The notes under the pieces: model-generated | What the model saw: only the letters and a program-made list of their open reading frames with translations | Database searches by the model: none | What the model was told of the DNA's origin: nothing | Source of the DNA: Macrosoma leucophasiata | Taxonomy: Eukaryota > Arthropoda > Insecta > Lepidoptera > Hedylidae | Length of the DNA: 64,000 nucleotides | NCBI GenBank assembly: GCA_036365455.1 | Contig: JAWQUS010000008.1 | Coordinates: 21,373,501-21,437,500 of the forward strand | Reading direction: 5' to 3' | Position numbers and translations under genes: made by a program | Shown: positions 14,401-29,400 of the stretch, one piece after another | Numbering within the stretch: the stretch's first letter is position 1 | How the letters are laid out: each line of letters opens with the position of its first letter

Positions 14401-17400
14401 AAAGAGTTTTTTAAGAAGAAATGGAATTGAATGAAAACTTGATCCCGTCACCACTGGGCTGGTCTAGTAATACAGTGGTCACAAGTTCATGTTTTTTATG
14501 TAATGGAAGTGGCAAACAAGCATGCAGTTCACATTGATGTTAAGTGATGACTGCAGCCTATAGACACCCACACAAAGACCAGAGGTCAAAATGCAGATGC
14601 GTTACTACTACTCCTGAGGCCAAATGGGTTAGGCCTCTGTGCCGGAAATTACAGAGTACATTATCATCTGACCGGAACATGATAGTGCTGAACACTACCA
14701 TTTAGCGGCAAGTATATTTGGTAATGCGGTGGTGTCTACGCCCGCGAGCTCCGTCACTGGAGCTCTACCACCAGTAAAATATGTGTGACCGGAATCGTTT
14801 TTTCTTATATTTATAATGAAACAAGTACAATGTTGTTAGAATAATAATATATTTTTTTTTTATTTCTTAGCTGCTACCCCAGGACCATTTCATCCAACGA
14901 TGTGTAAAGCTACTGAGGCGACATGCAATAATGGGCAATGTATATCAAAGTCCAAAGTATGCAATGGAGTAATTGACTGCGATGATGCATCTGACGAAGC
15001 TTGCAGTAAGTACAGCAGATTTTAGGACTCATTTTAGGACCTGGGTTGTACCAAAATATTCTCTAACTTTTACAAGTTTGTTTTGAAAAATTTTACATTT
15101 TACTTAACTGTGACAAATATTTTGGGTGCAACTTAACATAATGCAAGGGAGCTGAATCTCGTAATCATCGTTAGGTTCAGTTCAATCCTAAAATATAGTT
15201 GAATGGTACCCACTATCTAAAGGAAAATAACATAACATTCATTTTTCATCAACATCAAATTGCGTTTATTGTAATGTGAACTATAGAAATAAATTCCGTT
15301 TGAAATATTATGTTAAATACTTCACAGTATAATGCATAAGATCGAAGTTATTCCGTAATGCGGTTTTGAGCAGCATTTTGTCAATATTGTATGTATCTTC
15401 ACGCCAGGTCCCTAACGGGGTAGGCAGAGAGTGTAGAGCGCCAGATATCCCGGTTCAGACAAACCTCTCGTGCCTCGTCTACCTTCATCATTCTCTTCAT
15501 ACATGCACGCCGATTCCTAAGACTTTTGACCCCACCATCAGACAGAACTCGACCTATTTGGTCATGGTAGGTCAACCTTGGTCTTTCTGGGCCTCTGCAA
15601 CCATCCACATTCGCATTGTATATCTGTTTAGTCATTCGCTCATTCGACATTCTTTCTATATGCCCGAACCATCGGAGCATGCCTTTTTTAATTTTTACAC
15701 CGATACTATCATTCACACAAAGTCTCTTTCTTACATCTTCATTGCGATCGGTGAGTGATACACCGCAGATCTTGCGCAAAGATCTCATCTCGACCGCGTT
15801 CAACTTACTTTCATGCTCTTTCCTGCATACCCAGCTCTCGCTTCCATATAAAAGCGTTGGAGTAAGTACAGCATTATGTACGGCTAGTCGAGCCCGCTGG
15901 CTGAGATGTTTAGATTCTAGTAGCTTACCCAACGCTCCATTCACGCGATTCCCAGCAAGCACTCTTCTTTGTATGTCAGTGGTGTACCCACCATCCTTGC
16001 TAAAAGCACATCCAAGATATACAATTTCATCAACCTGTTCTAACACTGCATCATCTACTACTACCCTTGCATTTGTTCTCTGTTCATCTCTTTCAAATAC
16101 TAATACTTTAGTTTTATCCACATTCAATTGAAAGCCTTTCTCCATACAATCCTCTTTCATGACTGTGACTAGTGCTTGTAGCCCAGATGGTGTAGAGCTA
16201 ACAATTACCGCATCATCTGCGTAAAGCAGACAGTTCACCACTAAGTCACCCATACGCACTCCCACATCCATCAACTTCACCCTCTGGAGGCATTTGTCCA
16301 GATATATAATAAACAGCCTAGACGAAAGCACGCAACCCTGTTTGACACCGATGTTAACATCAAACCAGGGTGACATGTTACCATCTACCCGCACACATGC
16401 TTGACAGCCCACATACGTAGACTGTATTGCACGGAGCAGACTGCCATCAATACCATACTCTGGCAAAATGTCCCACAGCTCCTTTCGTAATACCCTATCA
16501 AACGCCTTCTCCAAATCCACAAAACTGCAGAAAACCTTCTGGCTCACAGCCAGATGCTTCTCTACGATGTTGCGGAGGAAGAAAACTTGATCCATACATC
16601 CTCTTCCAGTTCTGAAACCACCCTGTGCATCCCACAACAACCCGTCGGACTTCTCTTTCATTCTTCTTTCTAAGACTTTCCCATACACTTTAGCTGCCAA
16701 ACTGATCAAACTGATCGCTCGATAGCTGGTGCAGTCCATACGTGAACCCTTGCCTTTATACAAAGGCACGATGACCGCACACCGCCAATCCTTTGGGATT
16801 CTTCCGGACCTCCAGCAAAGGTTGCACACATTTATATTGTATACATTTAAAATAAATAGGAAAATTCACAATTTTTTCAAACCTTATGCCTACAAAACGT
16901 CGATTTTATTAATAGTTCTAAGATATCATTACAGTTATAAATGCCTAATATTGTGACATACTTCTCTGTTTTATCAGATCATCGCGTCTGTGAGCCTAAC
17001 GAGTTCCAATGTGGCGACGGATCATGTGTGTTAAAGACTTGGGTCTGCGATTCTGAATCTGATTGTAAAGACGGTTCCGACGAGGAAAACTGCACGTCCG
17101 ACCCCCAACAGCAATGTTTGATTACGGAGTTCGCTTGTAGAAACAAGCAATGCGTGAATAGGAGTTACCATTGCGATGACCTACCAGACTGTATAGATAA
17201 GTCTGATGAACTTGGATGCTGTAAGTTCTAAGAGGAGATATTTCAGATATGGTCACAGATTGTGTCTTTATACCCTAGGGTATATATATATATTATACTT
17301 TCATAAGATAAATAATACAAAGTGGTAATTATTTTTTATGTAAGGATGGTGGCAAACAATCCTGCAGCTCACATTGATGTTAAGTGTTGACTGCAGCCTA

Positions 17401-20400
17401 TTGACATCTACACAAAAACCAGAGGCCAAAATGCAGATGTGTTGCCACGCCTGAGACCAAAGTTTTCATGTCTTTCTGATAGTTATTACGGGGCCATACT
17501 ATATACTTGCAACATTCAATTTTATTTCTTTGAATTATTGTGAACCGTTTTTCACACGAATGTATCACCCAAACAGCACCGATTTTCATCACTCGGCCAC
17601 CTTCGCCGGCAAACGTGAGGCTTAATATCGGGGAAACGCTCACTTTGGTTTGCGAAGCTGTTGGTGTACCAGCGCCTTTGATATCGTGGCGACTTAACTG
17701 GGGACATGTGCCTGATAATTGTGTGGCCACCAACGCCAACAGCACAGTGGGCACGCTCATTTGTCGCAACATGCAGGTATGTTCATTTATTATGGAACAA
17801 GTTCAAGAATGCCTATTTGGCGATTCGCAATTTTTCTTGCATGAACCTTGTCTAAATGTATAGGTTTTTTTGTTATTTGAAAGATTCGATGTGTTATTTG
17901 TATAATAATAAGGAATTACAAGTGCTTAGAGTTTCAAATTTTGCATACGAGTTTTTAGGACGTAGATGCTCACAGGACGAAATTTCGCGAAATCCGGGTG
18001 GGATTTCGCTCTAAGGATGTGTTTTTGGGGTTGATAGGATGTATGTACCGTATAAGTAGTAGTAAGCAACGTGTGCTGACACGGACTGACAGCTGCCAGA
18101 TCGGTATTCTTGAATTTGTTCCATAATATCTTTCTACACTAAAATTATAAGGAGGAAAGGTGTTTTCTTCGTTAGTATCGAATTGACTTCAAAAATACTG
18201 AACCCATCTTTCACAAATAGGCTGCTACGTTATCACTGAGTGAAGTGAAAAGTCTGTTAGAGTAGGACGAGGATAATGTATGGTGGCATTATTTATCAAA
18301 AATAGATCCAAAAAAAGGCCGCGACAGTGTTATCTCTTTCTTTTATACAGGTATATCATTGATCTTAGGAAAAATATTGAACAATCAATTAAAGGAGATG
18401 TTGCAAAAATGTATGGACCTCCGGCCATGTATTGTACACAATATCATTAACAGGCAAAATCAATATAAAAACTTTATTTACTGCATATATTCACTTATTT
18501 AGCTTTGTTTGCAGTTACAAAATATTATTTGCAGTTAGAATTGCAAGTCAAAACCAACATGGCGAATATGGCGGGCAATGTCATTTTGACAAATTCCACT
18601 AATAATCATAATGAAAATGATAAAATCGTTTAAATTAAATGTGGTTGTAACTCTAAAATATATTCTTGAATAAATTAATTGTATTTTTTTCGGATTCTTC
18701 TTCAATTTACCCATTTTTTGAGGTAGTGTACAAACCAGAGCCGAGCTCGCAACATCTCCTTTGATACTGAATTTGCATCGCTTATTTTGCTTATAATGAA
18801 TGAATTCCTACCGAAATAATAACTTTAAAATGTAAACTGAAAATATTTATTATTCTTTACATTGGTAATTGTACCCGTGTGAATCCTGAGGTGGCGGCTT
18901 GTTTTAGGTCGTAGCGTGCAAAGCATAGTGTAGAAGTGGCATCACGGACTTTTCAATTCAGATTGACAGAGTGCGTCGAACTAAATACGACTTTATCACA
19001 ATTTTGATGTTTAATGATACCTAGGTAGCGTCATACGTCAAAGTTTTAGAGACGTTTTATGAGAGAGATTACACTTCTTCTCAATTACTTAATTCAATTC
19101 GTACTGTGCAAGTCTTGACTCCCCAATTTTGATGATTGATTACACTTTTGAAATTAATTACATAATAATATATATTATTCGTTGGTGCGTATATAGGTTT
19201 ACAGATAATTAGTAAATCCTTTTTTGCAGCCTGAACATAGTGGTGCTTATTCCTGTGAAGCCATTAACAATAGAGGCACCATTTTCGCCACAAGAGACTC
19301 CAATGTAACAGTGGACAGAGCGGGAAGCCCATGCCCTCCAGGATATTTCAATAGGTAATCATATATGAACTATTGCTAGCTCTGGTTCTAGGCTTTAGAA
19401 AAACATTCAATTTTTGTCGTGTTGGGAATATCTTTAACGGCATCACCGAAATTCAGAAAATGGTCTTGCTAATATTAATCGTCCTTCTTGTACCTTATAT
19501 ACTTACATAATTGTGTTATAAAATATAAATAATACAGCTTCGGCAAATCGAACAAATTGCAGTCCTGGGGTCACATAGAAAATAAGATAAAGCTGGTATC
19601 CAACTTGCTTAGAGTACTTAACAAACCGCAGCAGTATTTCACATCGGGGCAACTTGATTTGACGAACCTGTTGGTCCAGCGTGTGACGTCCGTTTGAACC
19701 GAGGCTCAAGAGTTTAATCCCCGCACTGGGACAAATATTTGTATGGCCATATTTGTTTCGGGTCATAAGTACACATACTGTTTTTATTTATTTACACACC
19801 AATGTATAGAACTTGCAATGATTGTGTAATAAATAAAGGTAGGTAGGTATTCTGACTCGGCATATTTATTTCTCTATTTTCTATTGCATAGCTGCCGCGA
19901 CGGTGTCGCGTTACTCGGAATATTATCTCATATAATCTCACAGATAATATATGGAGACCAGTAGTGCTGCGGCAGCATTGCTGCGTTGAATTAATTAAAA
20001 TGAGTATTATCATTTCAGTGAGGCCCGATCGGAGAGTGAATGTATACGTTGTTTCTGCTTCGGAGAGTCTACTCAGTGCAAGAGTGCTGATCTGTTCACG
20101 TTCAACATGCCCACCCTTCTCGGCGAAGGTGGCACCAGGCTTGTAGGCGTACGCCAGTCCTACAATGGTGACGTACAGATTGACAAGGAACAAATCACCA
20201 ATCAATACTACTATTTGCCCCAAAGGAACGGCGCTACGGTAGCTAAATGTTTTATTTATATATTATTATATCGACATGACGACTTTATTTTAGGTGATAC
20301 GCAACTTCGCGCCTGTAATTCCCGAAGGGGTTGGCAGATGTGAATGCATTCAAGCATACATGCAAACACCCACGACTCACCGGTTCGGTTTTAGTCCATG

Positions 20401-23400
20401 TAACAGGTGGTGAGCCTGATGACATCACCGGGCACATTACCAAACTTCGAGGTACTGGGATATTCCGGAAAATGCAAGAATCCTAATAGAACCAGTGATT
20501 AAGGATTTTAAATTCGGGAATCGAACCCAGGACCCCGGCGTCGTAGTAGTGTCCTGCTACCACTAGGCTAGTGAGGCAGTTTTGGAGGTGATAATATTGA
20601 TTTATTAAAAATTGTGTCTGATTAGACTTCCTTAGTAGTTTAGTGATAGTAGGCCTTTACAGCTATATTCTAGGGTTCTGTGTTCGATCCCCGAGGTAAG
20701 GGCTATTATAAGTGATTTTTCTTATTACTCAAAGCTTCCTAGTGCCCCTTAGAGTTTGGTAATGTGCCTTGAGATGTCAATGAACTCTCAACATGGGACA
20801 TAAACGTAACTGGCGAATCGTCGATAAACGTATGCCACCTCTACTTACCCCTTCAAGGATTACAGGCGTGAGCTACGTAAACGTAGCTAAATTTATAAAA
20901 AGTTATGTGTGATCAATTTCATTAGTTTCCTTTGTGATATTAAAAGCTAGTTTTTTCTCAGTGCTACTCCAATCACTATGTATGTTTAATAGCCTATAAT
21001 GATTAGATTTTTTAGTCATAAGTATAATATAAATAATTACGTATATGTATATTATATATATAATGTATTACATATTTTTACATTTTAGGTAACAAAAGTA
21101 GAGTACTACAGTCCAACCGTCAGAGGTTCAAATGCATATCCTTATGTGACATTACCCGAGTCATACAACAAAAACCAGTTGACATCTTACGGTGGACACA
21201 TTAAGTACACGCTCACGCCGCATTCACCGATGTATGGGCTTAACGACAACGTTCCAGACATAATCATTGTGGTAAGTTTTTTATTCAAATTTCATATACT
21301 TGCACGGTGAAAGGGCAAACCTAGATTTTTAATTAATTAATTAAATATTTAAAGAACATATTTTCTAAGATAATAATGTTTCTATTTTAAATAATCTTTT
21401 TTAAAAGAAAAATGAATACGCATTGTCCTTGAAACATCTCGTCAATGTCTAATAGATTTTAAGATACAATGATTCAAGTCGTTGGGAGTTGTGAAATGAT
21501 TCAAAACGGCCCATTAAAAGTTGTAGCACGTTATAACGTCAAAGTGTTGTAAAACAACGGTGAATTGTATGGTGAGACCAAAGTATCACAAAATATCTTC
21601 ATAAATTGATTGTGTAATTGATTTTGTATAAAGTATATATATTATATTAGTATAAAAGTTGTTGCCCATTGTATAATGGGCAACAAAGTAGAAAAGTCAG
21701 TTTTGTTATAAAGTAAACTTTTTCTATAATGATTTTTGATATGTATGTATGTACGAGTATGTATCTTCAAAAAAAAAGAAAAATCAAGAAAAGTATATAT
21801 AACGAGGCACGAGAGGTTTGTCAGAACCGGGATATCTGGCGCTCTACACTCTCTGTCTACCCCGTTAGGGACCTGGCGTCTTCACGCCAGGTATATATCA
21901 TACATACATTATTTTTGGTCATGACAAATAATTACTAACCAGCTGATTTTTTTTCTGTTAGTTAGGTTTTTTATATACTTTAACAGTCACATTGTCCTAC
22001 AAATTGCCCACGTGCCCCCCGTTGACCTACGGCGACCCGACTCGCAGCTTTGCCTGCACCCTCTGCCTCTGCCCGCTCACCAACTCGGGCAAATCCTACA
22101 ATACGCCCAAAAGCTGTCAATAAAAATTGCCATCTTTCGATAAATATGTGATTTTTCTTATTGTTAGGGCTAATATAATTTTCCTTAACTCATAATATAC
22201 TAAACCTTATTTGACAGTTAAATCCATTACAAATTTAACTAATCCTCATTGATTAACAATCTAAACTGTTACAAAAATTTACTTTGTATTAGTTTTAATC
22301 CCTTATCAAAGTATTGGCGGGCGCTGCGCATTCACTGAGTGATTAACATGAAATTAAATACATACAATATGCGAACATCATAATAAATATGTTTTATTTT
22401 TGTTAAAGGGTAAATATCGAAAATTAGTGTATTTCCATCGGGGTGAAAAATCAAGAAAAGTATATATAGAAGCACGTTTAACTCCGGGTAATTGGCAAAA
22501 GACAGAATCATCGGGATTGAGTCCGGCTAGCCGAGAGGACATTATGATGGCGTAAGTGTTCAACGAAAGTAACGTCATAGAAAATTGTAGGGAAATATAA
22601 CTGGAGGATGAGAATCGTTGCACTGGTGGTAGAGCTCCAGTGACGGAGCTCGTAGGCGTAGACACCACCGCATTACCTAATATACTTGCCGTTAAATGGT
22701 AGTGTTCAGCACTATCGTGTTCCGGTCAGGTGGTTATGTACGGCCCTGTAATTTCCGGCACAGAGGCATGACACCTTAGGCCTCAGGAGTGGTAACGCAT
22801 CTGCATTTTGACCTTGGTCTTTGTGTGGGTGTCTATAGGCTGCAGTCATCATATAACATCAATGTGAACTGCATGCTTGTTTGCCACTTCCATTACATAA
22901 AAAAAAACACTCAATGCACCAAGCATTAGGAGGTAATTTAATAAAGGTGAGGGAAATTGACAAGAAATATTGATAGCAATAACAACGACGACAACAATTC
23001 AACAACGATGTGAACTTCACTCAACTTGTTTTGTTTTAGTTTGGACGATATCCAGTCGATCTTGCTGCGAGCCGATGTGAATAATGCCGGCGTCAACATA
23101 ACCGACTTTACGATGGAGTCGGCGCACAACATCAACGTTGGTTTGGGCGTGGCCAGTCTTGTTGAAGAGTGCTCCTGTCCGCCAGGCTACGAAGGACTCT
23201 CATGTCAGGTAAAAACATAGAACAATACGGGCCACCGGCCGCGGCGGACTGGAGGAGAGTAGCCATAACGTTTATTTCCGATGCAAAACAGTCATTTTTT
23301 GCGGGGGGAAATGCGTGCGACACACACGCACACTTCAAAAATCGTCTATTACTACGAAACTCACATCTTGATTTTAACAAAATACAGAAACAATTTCACG

Positions 23401-26400
23401 CACACATTTAAACATCTAAGTGACAGGTATAGGCCCATTTGGGGTTGTACTTTGACAGAGGGGAAAGCCTGCATATGGCTACTCCCCTCCAGTGTTGCTC
23501 TATGGATAAAAACCGTTAATGCACCAAAACTGACCGAGCTTTTTTTGGGTTCTGTATCATAAAAGAAAAGTTGTTTGTCTGTATGCGTCCATCACTAACT
23601 AATAAGCTAATTTGCTTGGAAATAATTAAACTGATTTTCAAATGTGTAGTACATAGGTATTTATGATCGTTGATACAGACATATACGTGTAATATAATAT
23701 GTAATTGTATTTTAAATATGAAACAACTTTCGGAATATATCGCTACACAGTATAAAATAAAGTCGCTTCTCGCTGTCTGTCCGATTACTTTGGAGCGAAA
23801 TTGTTTTAATATAGGTATTTAATCAATAATTCGAAAATTTTCTGTCAGTTTAATCCACCTTTCTATCGGTTATGATAACGAAGGACTGAAGACTCCGTAC
23901 CGCGATAAGTAGATCTTTTTAAGTCCTTTTCGGTTCTTAAACAATCCTAGTCAAATGTCATTGAACGGCCTTTTAAGATTGGTCGGCGTCAATAGCGTCC
24001 AGGTGCGCCATGACACACCCACACACAATAATGTGTACCGGGGGTAATAATTAATGCTAAGCTATAATTTTTTTTACGTATCCACTGCATTGAATTGATT
24101 ATTTATTTAATGCACAAAAAAAGTTCATATGATAGACTTAATGCTACTACATTGCATTATCAACCAGCCAACCTTTGGGTTGTGTTGATAACGTAAGATA
24201 AGTGCTGAAATATAATAATACGAAACTACATTTGATAAATTTATATGTACAGCGTGCTATAAATATAAGGATATAACAATCATACAAAACAAACAATAAA
24301 ATAATATACATACATATACGATGATAAATATATAAAATAAATATATAATATACTAGCGGCCCGCCCCGGCTTCGCCCGCGCTGCTCTGCTCCTATTAGTC
24401 ATAGCGTAATGTAAGCTATCCTATCTCTCAAGTTGGATCGAACTGCACATGGTGTGCGAATTTTATTATAATCGGTAAAGTGGTTTAGGAGTCCATTGAG
24501 GACAAACATTGTGACACGAGATTTATATATATTAAGATTTATATGTATATAGTATATAAATAAAATGTACAAGACTTATGAATGAAACGAGAATAAACAA
24601 TACATACGTAAATAATAGGATTTTAAGAAAAAGCTGCGAAGCTTATTTTTGAATGATGATTTACTTAATAACTATCACATTGTTGTCATATTTGTTTGGT
24701 TTTAGAAATGTGCGGCGGGCTACGAGCGCCAGAGTTTCGGCGCCTGGTTGGGCAACTGCGTGCCCAAGCGGCCCACGTGCCCCCCGTTGACCTACGGCGA
24801 CCCGACTCGCGGCTTTGCCTGCACCCCCTGCCCCTGCCCGCTCACCAACTCGGGCAACCAGTTCGCCACCGGCTGCAGCGTCGGTCCCAGGGGTGACGTC
24901 ATCTGCGATTGCCACGTCGGGTCAGTACCTCATACAGCAACGCGGGCCACTAGCCGCCGCGGTGGACCGGAGGGGAGTAGCCATAGCGTTAATAATCGAT
25001 GCAAAACAGTCTGTCATTTTTTGCGGGGGGAAATGCGTGTGACACACACTCATACTACAAAAATCGTCTATTACTACGAAACTCACACCTTGACTTATAT
25101 AAAATACAGTATCCAACAATAAATGAAACGGAACATTTATTACTTATAATGCAATAATTTTTCTTTTATTTTATTAACATAATTCTTATTGATATCGAGT
25201 AGTTTGTTTATATTATTACGCAGGAAATAATTGCTTGTATTTTGTTAAAATGTTGCTAAAATAATTTATTTTAAAAGATGTATTTTTTTTTTAATTATTA
25301 TTTTAGTATTTGTTTTTAAATTTGTTTTATAAGTTTTCTTATTGTTATGTTGTGCTAGTTTGTTAACATTAAGGGAAGGAACTATCATCTGAAGTAGCGT
25401 GAGCTGTATAGGGCAACAATGAATGTGATTTTTTTCTAGTACAATAAACATATTTATCATTTATCATCATCATAAATATTGCACATCGACCTCAGGAAGG
25501 AGACTTCGGATCTGTAGAGCGTTAGCTTTTTCGCACCATACCTACATGACGTTTTTCCACCATTTTTTTTGTTTTGACCAATACCGGACTATCAGTGTTT
25601 TCGAAGACAGTGTGCAGCAGAGATAACTCTCTACGAAGTCGAAACTAGCCAATTGTCACTTTCATAGGCTCGATGTGCAATATTTCTTGATGAGCACTGT
25701 ACATAAACAATTTCACGCACACATTTAAATATCTGGGGACAGGGATATGATTTTTTGGGAGCATTTTTTCTTGTACTTTGACAGAGGAGAAAGCCCGCAT
25801 ATGGCTACTCCTCTCTGGTCCCCCGCGGCCGGTGGCCCGTGTATGCTCCATGGTACCTCATCACTTCAGCCGAACGACGTCCACCGCTGGGTTTCCGATG
25901 CCGGATCAGTATCTATTTAGCATTAAACTAAGAAGTTTATTCTTTACAGTCATTATGTTATGCACAGTGCTCGTCAAATTGGTGTCGAACGATTTGATAC
26001 GAGAAATAATAGCAGCTCAGGAAATATTATAAAGGATCTCAAGAAAGTACATCACAAAAGAAATAGTGTTTTTTAAAATTCCCCTTCAATATCTTCATAT
26101 TTTCTTACCTTTTAAACCTTGCCTGGAGTTCCAAAAATCATTCAAAACCAAAATTAGCCAAAGCGGTCGAGCTGTACTCGAGTTTTAGCGAGACGAACGA
26201 ACAGCAATTGATTTTTATATATATAGATTAATATTTTGCTTGTTTATAGATACGAAGGCTCAGACTGCAGTGTATGCGCTTCAGGCTACGAAGGAAACCC
26301 GATGATACCTGGCGACAGTTGTAAAATAAAACCGACACATTACTGCAACCCTGAAGGCACTAACATAGTTCGTATGCCTGATGAATGCGAATGTAAAAAG

Positions 26401-29400
26401 AACGTGCAAGGACGCTATTGTGACCAGTGCATGGACGGCTCGTTTTATCTGTCAAGGGACTTCAGGTATTTGTTTGCCATTATTGAAAAGAAATGTGAAA
26501 AAAATCCCTTTACATTTATTGATTCACTTTTTACCTTCCTTTGGCTCTATTTTGAGCTTTGAATAATCGTATTAAATATAAAACTATTAGTGATGCTTAA
26601 GTCATTTTAATCCAGGTATTTGTATAAACTGCCATTGGGTGGGCTAGCAATGTAATGCACTACATATATTTAATTTTTAATGTTGATTTACATACTTCAG
26701 ATATGGCTGCGCTTTGTGCTTCTGCTCGGGAGTTTCACAACAGTGTATGAGTAGTAGTTTACGTCGCAAAACGACCACAGTGCGGTTTAATATGCCACAA
26801 ATCGCGGACCAAGTGAAAATATACGAGAGTGAACCAGTCAGCGCAGTCAGATTCAATGCGGCAGTTGAGGCAGACATACAACCAGAATTTGTGGGAGGAG
26901 AAATAGCTCTGAACGAGTTGGCATATCGTCCGTCCATCTATTATTGGAGCTTACCTGTCAGGTACTTTGTCTACAATTATTAGGATTAATTTACTGACTT
27001 TTGAAGACATGTCTTTTTATCGTGCATAACAATTAAACTTTTTACATTTCTGAACAGTTTTGCTGGTGACAAAGTAACATCTTACGGAGGCTTTTTAAGA
27101 TACACTCTTCGTCATGTAGCAGCGTCCGGCGGTCAAGGAACTAGGAACAATGCTGCCGACATTCAACTCATCAGTGTAAGTTGACAATAGAGAGGAATTA
27201 TTTTTAAAACCTCTATAACATTTTGGGCTCTTTAGAATTCCAAGTATCACAACTATTAATCTACCTTCGTCCTGCAACTGTTCGTGTTTGATCGATTTGG
27301 TTGAATTAATTTTCATCCTTTAATTTTGCTTATACTTTATGAAGAATATATAATATTGGTTGGAAAATATATTTATCATATACAAGTATAACTTGGCTCT
27401 CGTAAAAAAAATTAGGCTTTAAAGCAGACAATTATTTACTTAATTGTTTGTATTAAGTGGTCTCTATTAGCAGATCAATTTTATAATATATGCATGTAGA
27501 ATAGAATAGAATAGAAAATATTTTTATTTCGAATAGATCTTTACAGATACTTTTAAAACGTCAATAAATCATAAACTACCTAGAGTGAATAACCATTACA
27601 TATAGTAGAAGAAAAATCGTATATTAATGGTAAATTAAAAATTAGAATTTAAACTACTTGGTTTAAACATAATAATCACAACATTTTTCCATTCCTTCAA
27701 TGATGATAAATGAAGAAAAAGAAAAACTTATGTGTCACATGACTAGCAATTGCCTGATTGGTTATTGTCAAAAAAGATAAATATAAGGAATTATTTGTTT
27801 ACAGAATAATACTCTAACGTTCCACTACTTTGGCAACTTTGCGCCGAGCAGCGATGGATATGTGAATGCCAGTGTACAGCTTTTGGAGACAGGATGGCAG
27901 AGGTAAAGGATATTACTAGACTATTCTATAAAATGATATGAAATAATGAGTTATAGAAACTTCCATACACTGATTTGTAAAGAAAATACGATAATAAACG
28001 TACGGGGTAAAACCTCTATCTTCTATCTATACTTATTAAAAATCGAAGTATTTTATATGACCCGTTTTATGTTGTTTCCTAACTCATCACTCGCAGCGTT
28101 TTGAATCATTATATCTTAAAAAATATTAGCTATTGACAGAGAATATGTAATAGTACTACGTATAGAATGGACACTTCGACGTCCCGCCCGATTTCCCCGC
28201 CTCACCCAACCTCCTCCCCTCTTATGGGCAACGGTTGGTATTTTCTACATGCTACGCACACAGTTGCACGTGTAAATACACGTCACTGATTGATGTCTAG
28301 GTAATAGACACCAAATTAAGCGTTTGTATGGAATTTTGGCGAAGTGTCCGCGGTGTGCTATTGAGTAGACGTTTGAACGACCGTATTTATAAATACTGTA
28401 CTTTTTAAAATAAGCAATATCGATCAAAATCATTGTAAATTGCAGACACGACGGAAAAGAAATAACCCGTGAGAACTTCCTGCTTGCCTTGGCCGACGTT
28501 AAAACGATTCTGATCAAAGCGACGTACACCGCGAATACGGAGATGGCTTCAATAGTGAGCGCTAGTATCGACACGGCGGAGGCGAACGGTGATGGGCCGC
28601 TGGCGCTACACGTGGAGCAGTGTGTCTGTCCGCGCGGGTACATAGGGACATCTTGTGAAGACTGCGCTGCGGGCTTCACCAGGTAAGTTCATCATTTCAG
28701 CCTAGAGAGCTCCACTGCTGGACAAAATCCTACCCATACGGATATCGCATAGAGCTACACGGGCCACCGGCCGCGGCGGACCGGAGGGGAGTAGCCATAT
28801 ACAGGCTTTCCCCTGTGTTAAAGTACAAATCCAAATGGTCCTATGCCTGTCGCCCAGATACTTAAATGTGTGCGTGAAATTGTTTATGTATTTTGTTAAA
28901 GTCAAGGTGTGAGTTTCGTAGTGATAGACGATTTTTGTAGTGTGAGTGTGTGTCACACGTATTTCCCCCTATATATAAACGCTATGGCTAATTACCCTCT
29001 GGTCCGTCGCGACCGGTGGGCCGAGTTGCTCTATGGGATATCGCCACGCTCGGCGACATGGGGACAGGCGATCGCAACAGCGGTAGTTATTATTGCGGGA
29101 CGATGCTTGCCCATCCCGTCTCATTGTATTTACCACCGCCCTCGTTAGACCGCAATTTTAGGTTGATTGACTGCACTAGCGGTAGAATTCTCCGCTAGAA
29201 GGCGGTGGGGTCATAACCTCTCTTATCTAGGTCTCGAGTTTACTAGGTGAGTTCTGCCATTACATATTTTAAGGATTAAGGCCCTGTACCTCAAAAGGAA
29301 AAAGAGCACCTTGATAAGATCACCCGTGTAACTGTCTGTCAATCAAAAATCTGTTTTAATCAATATTTTTTTAGTGACTACGTTAAGCTCTCAAGTTACG

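Noticed and set aside
15366..16131. Plus-strand ORFs of 130 and 171 residues
   Set aside because: Antisense to the RTE-like reverse transcriptase on the minus strand.
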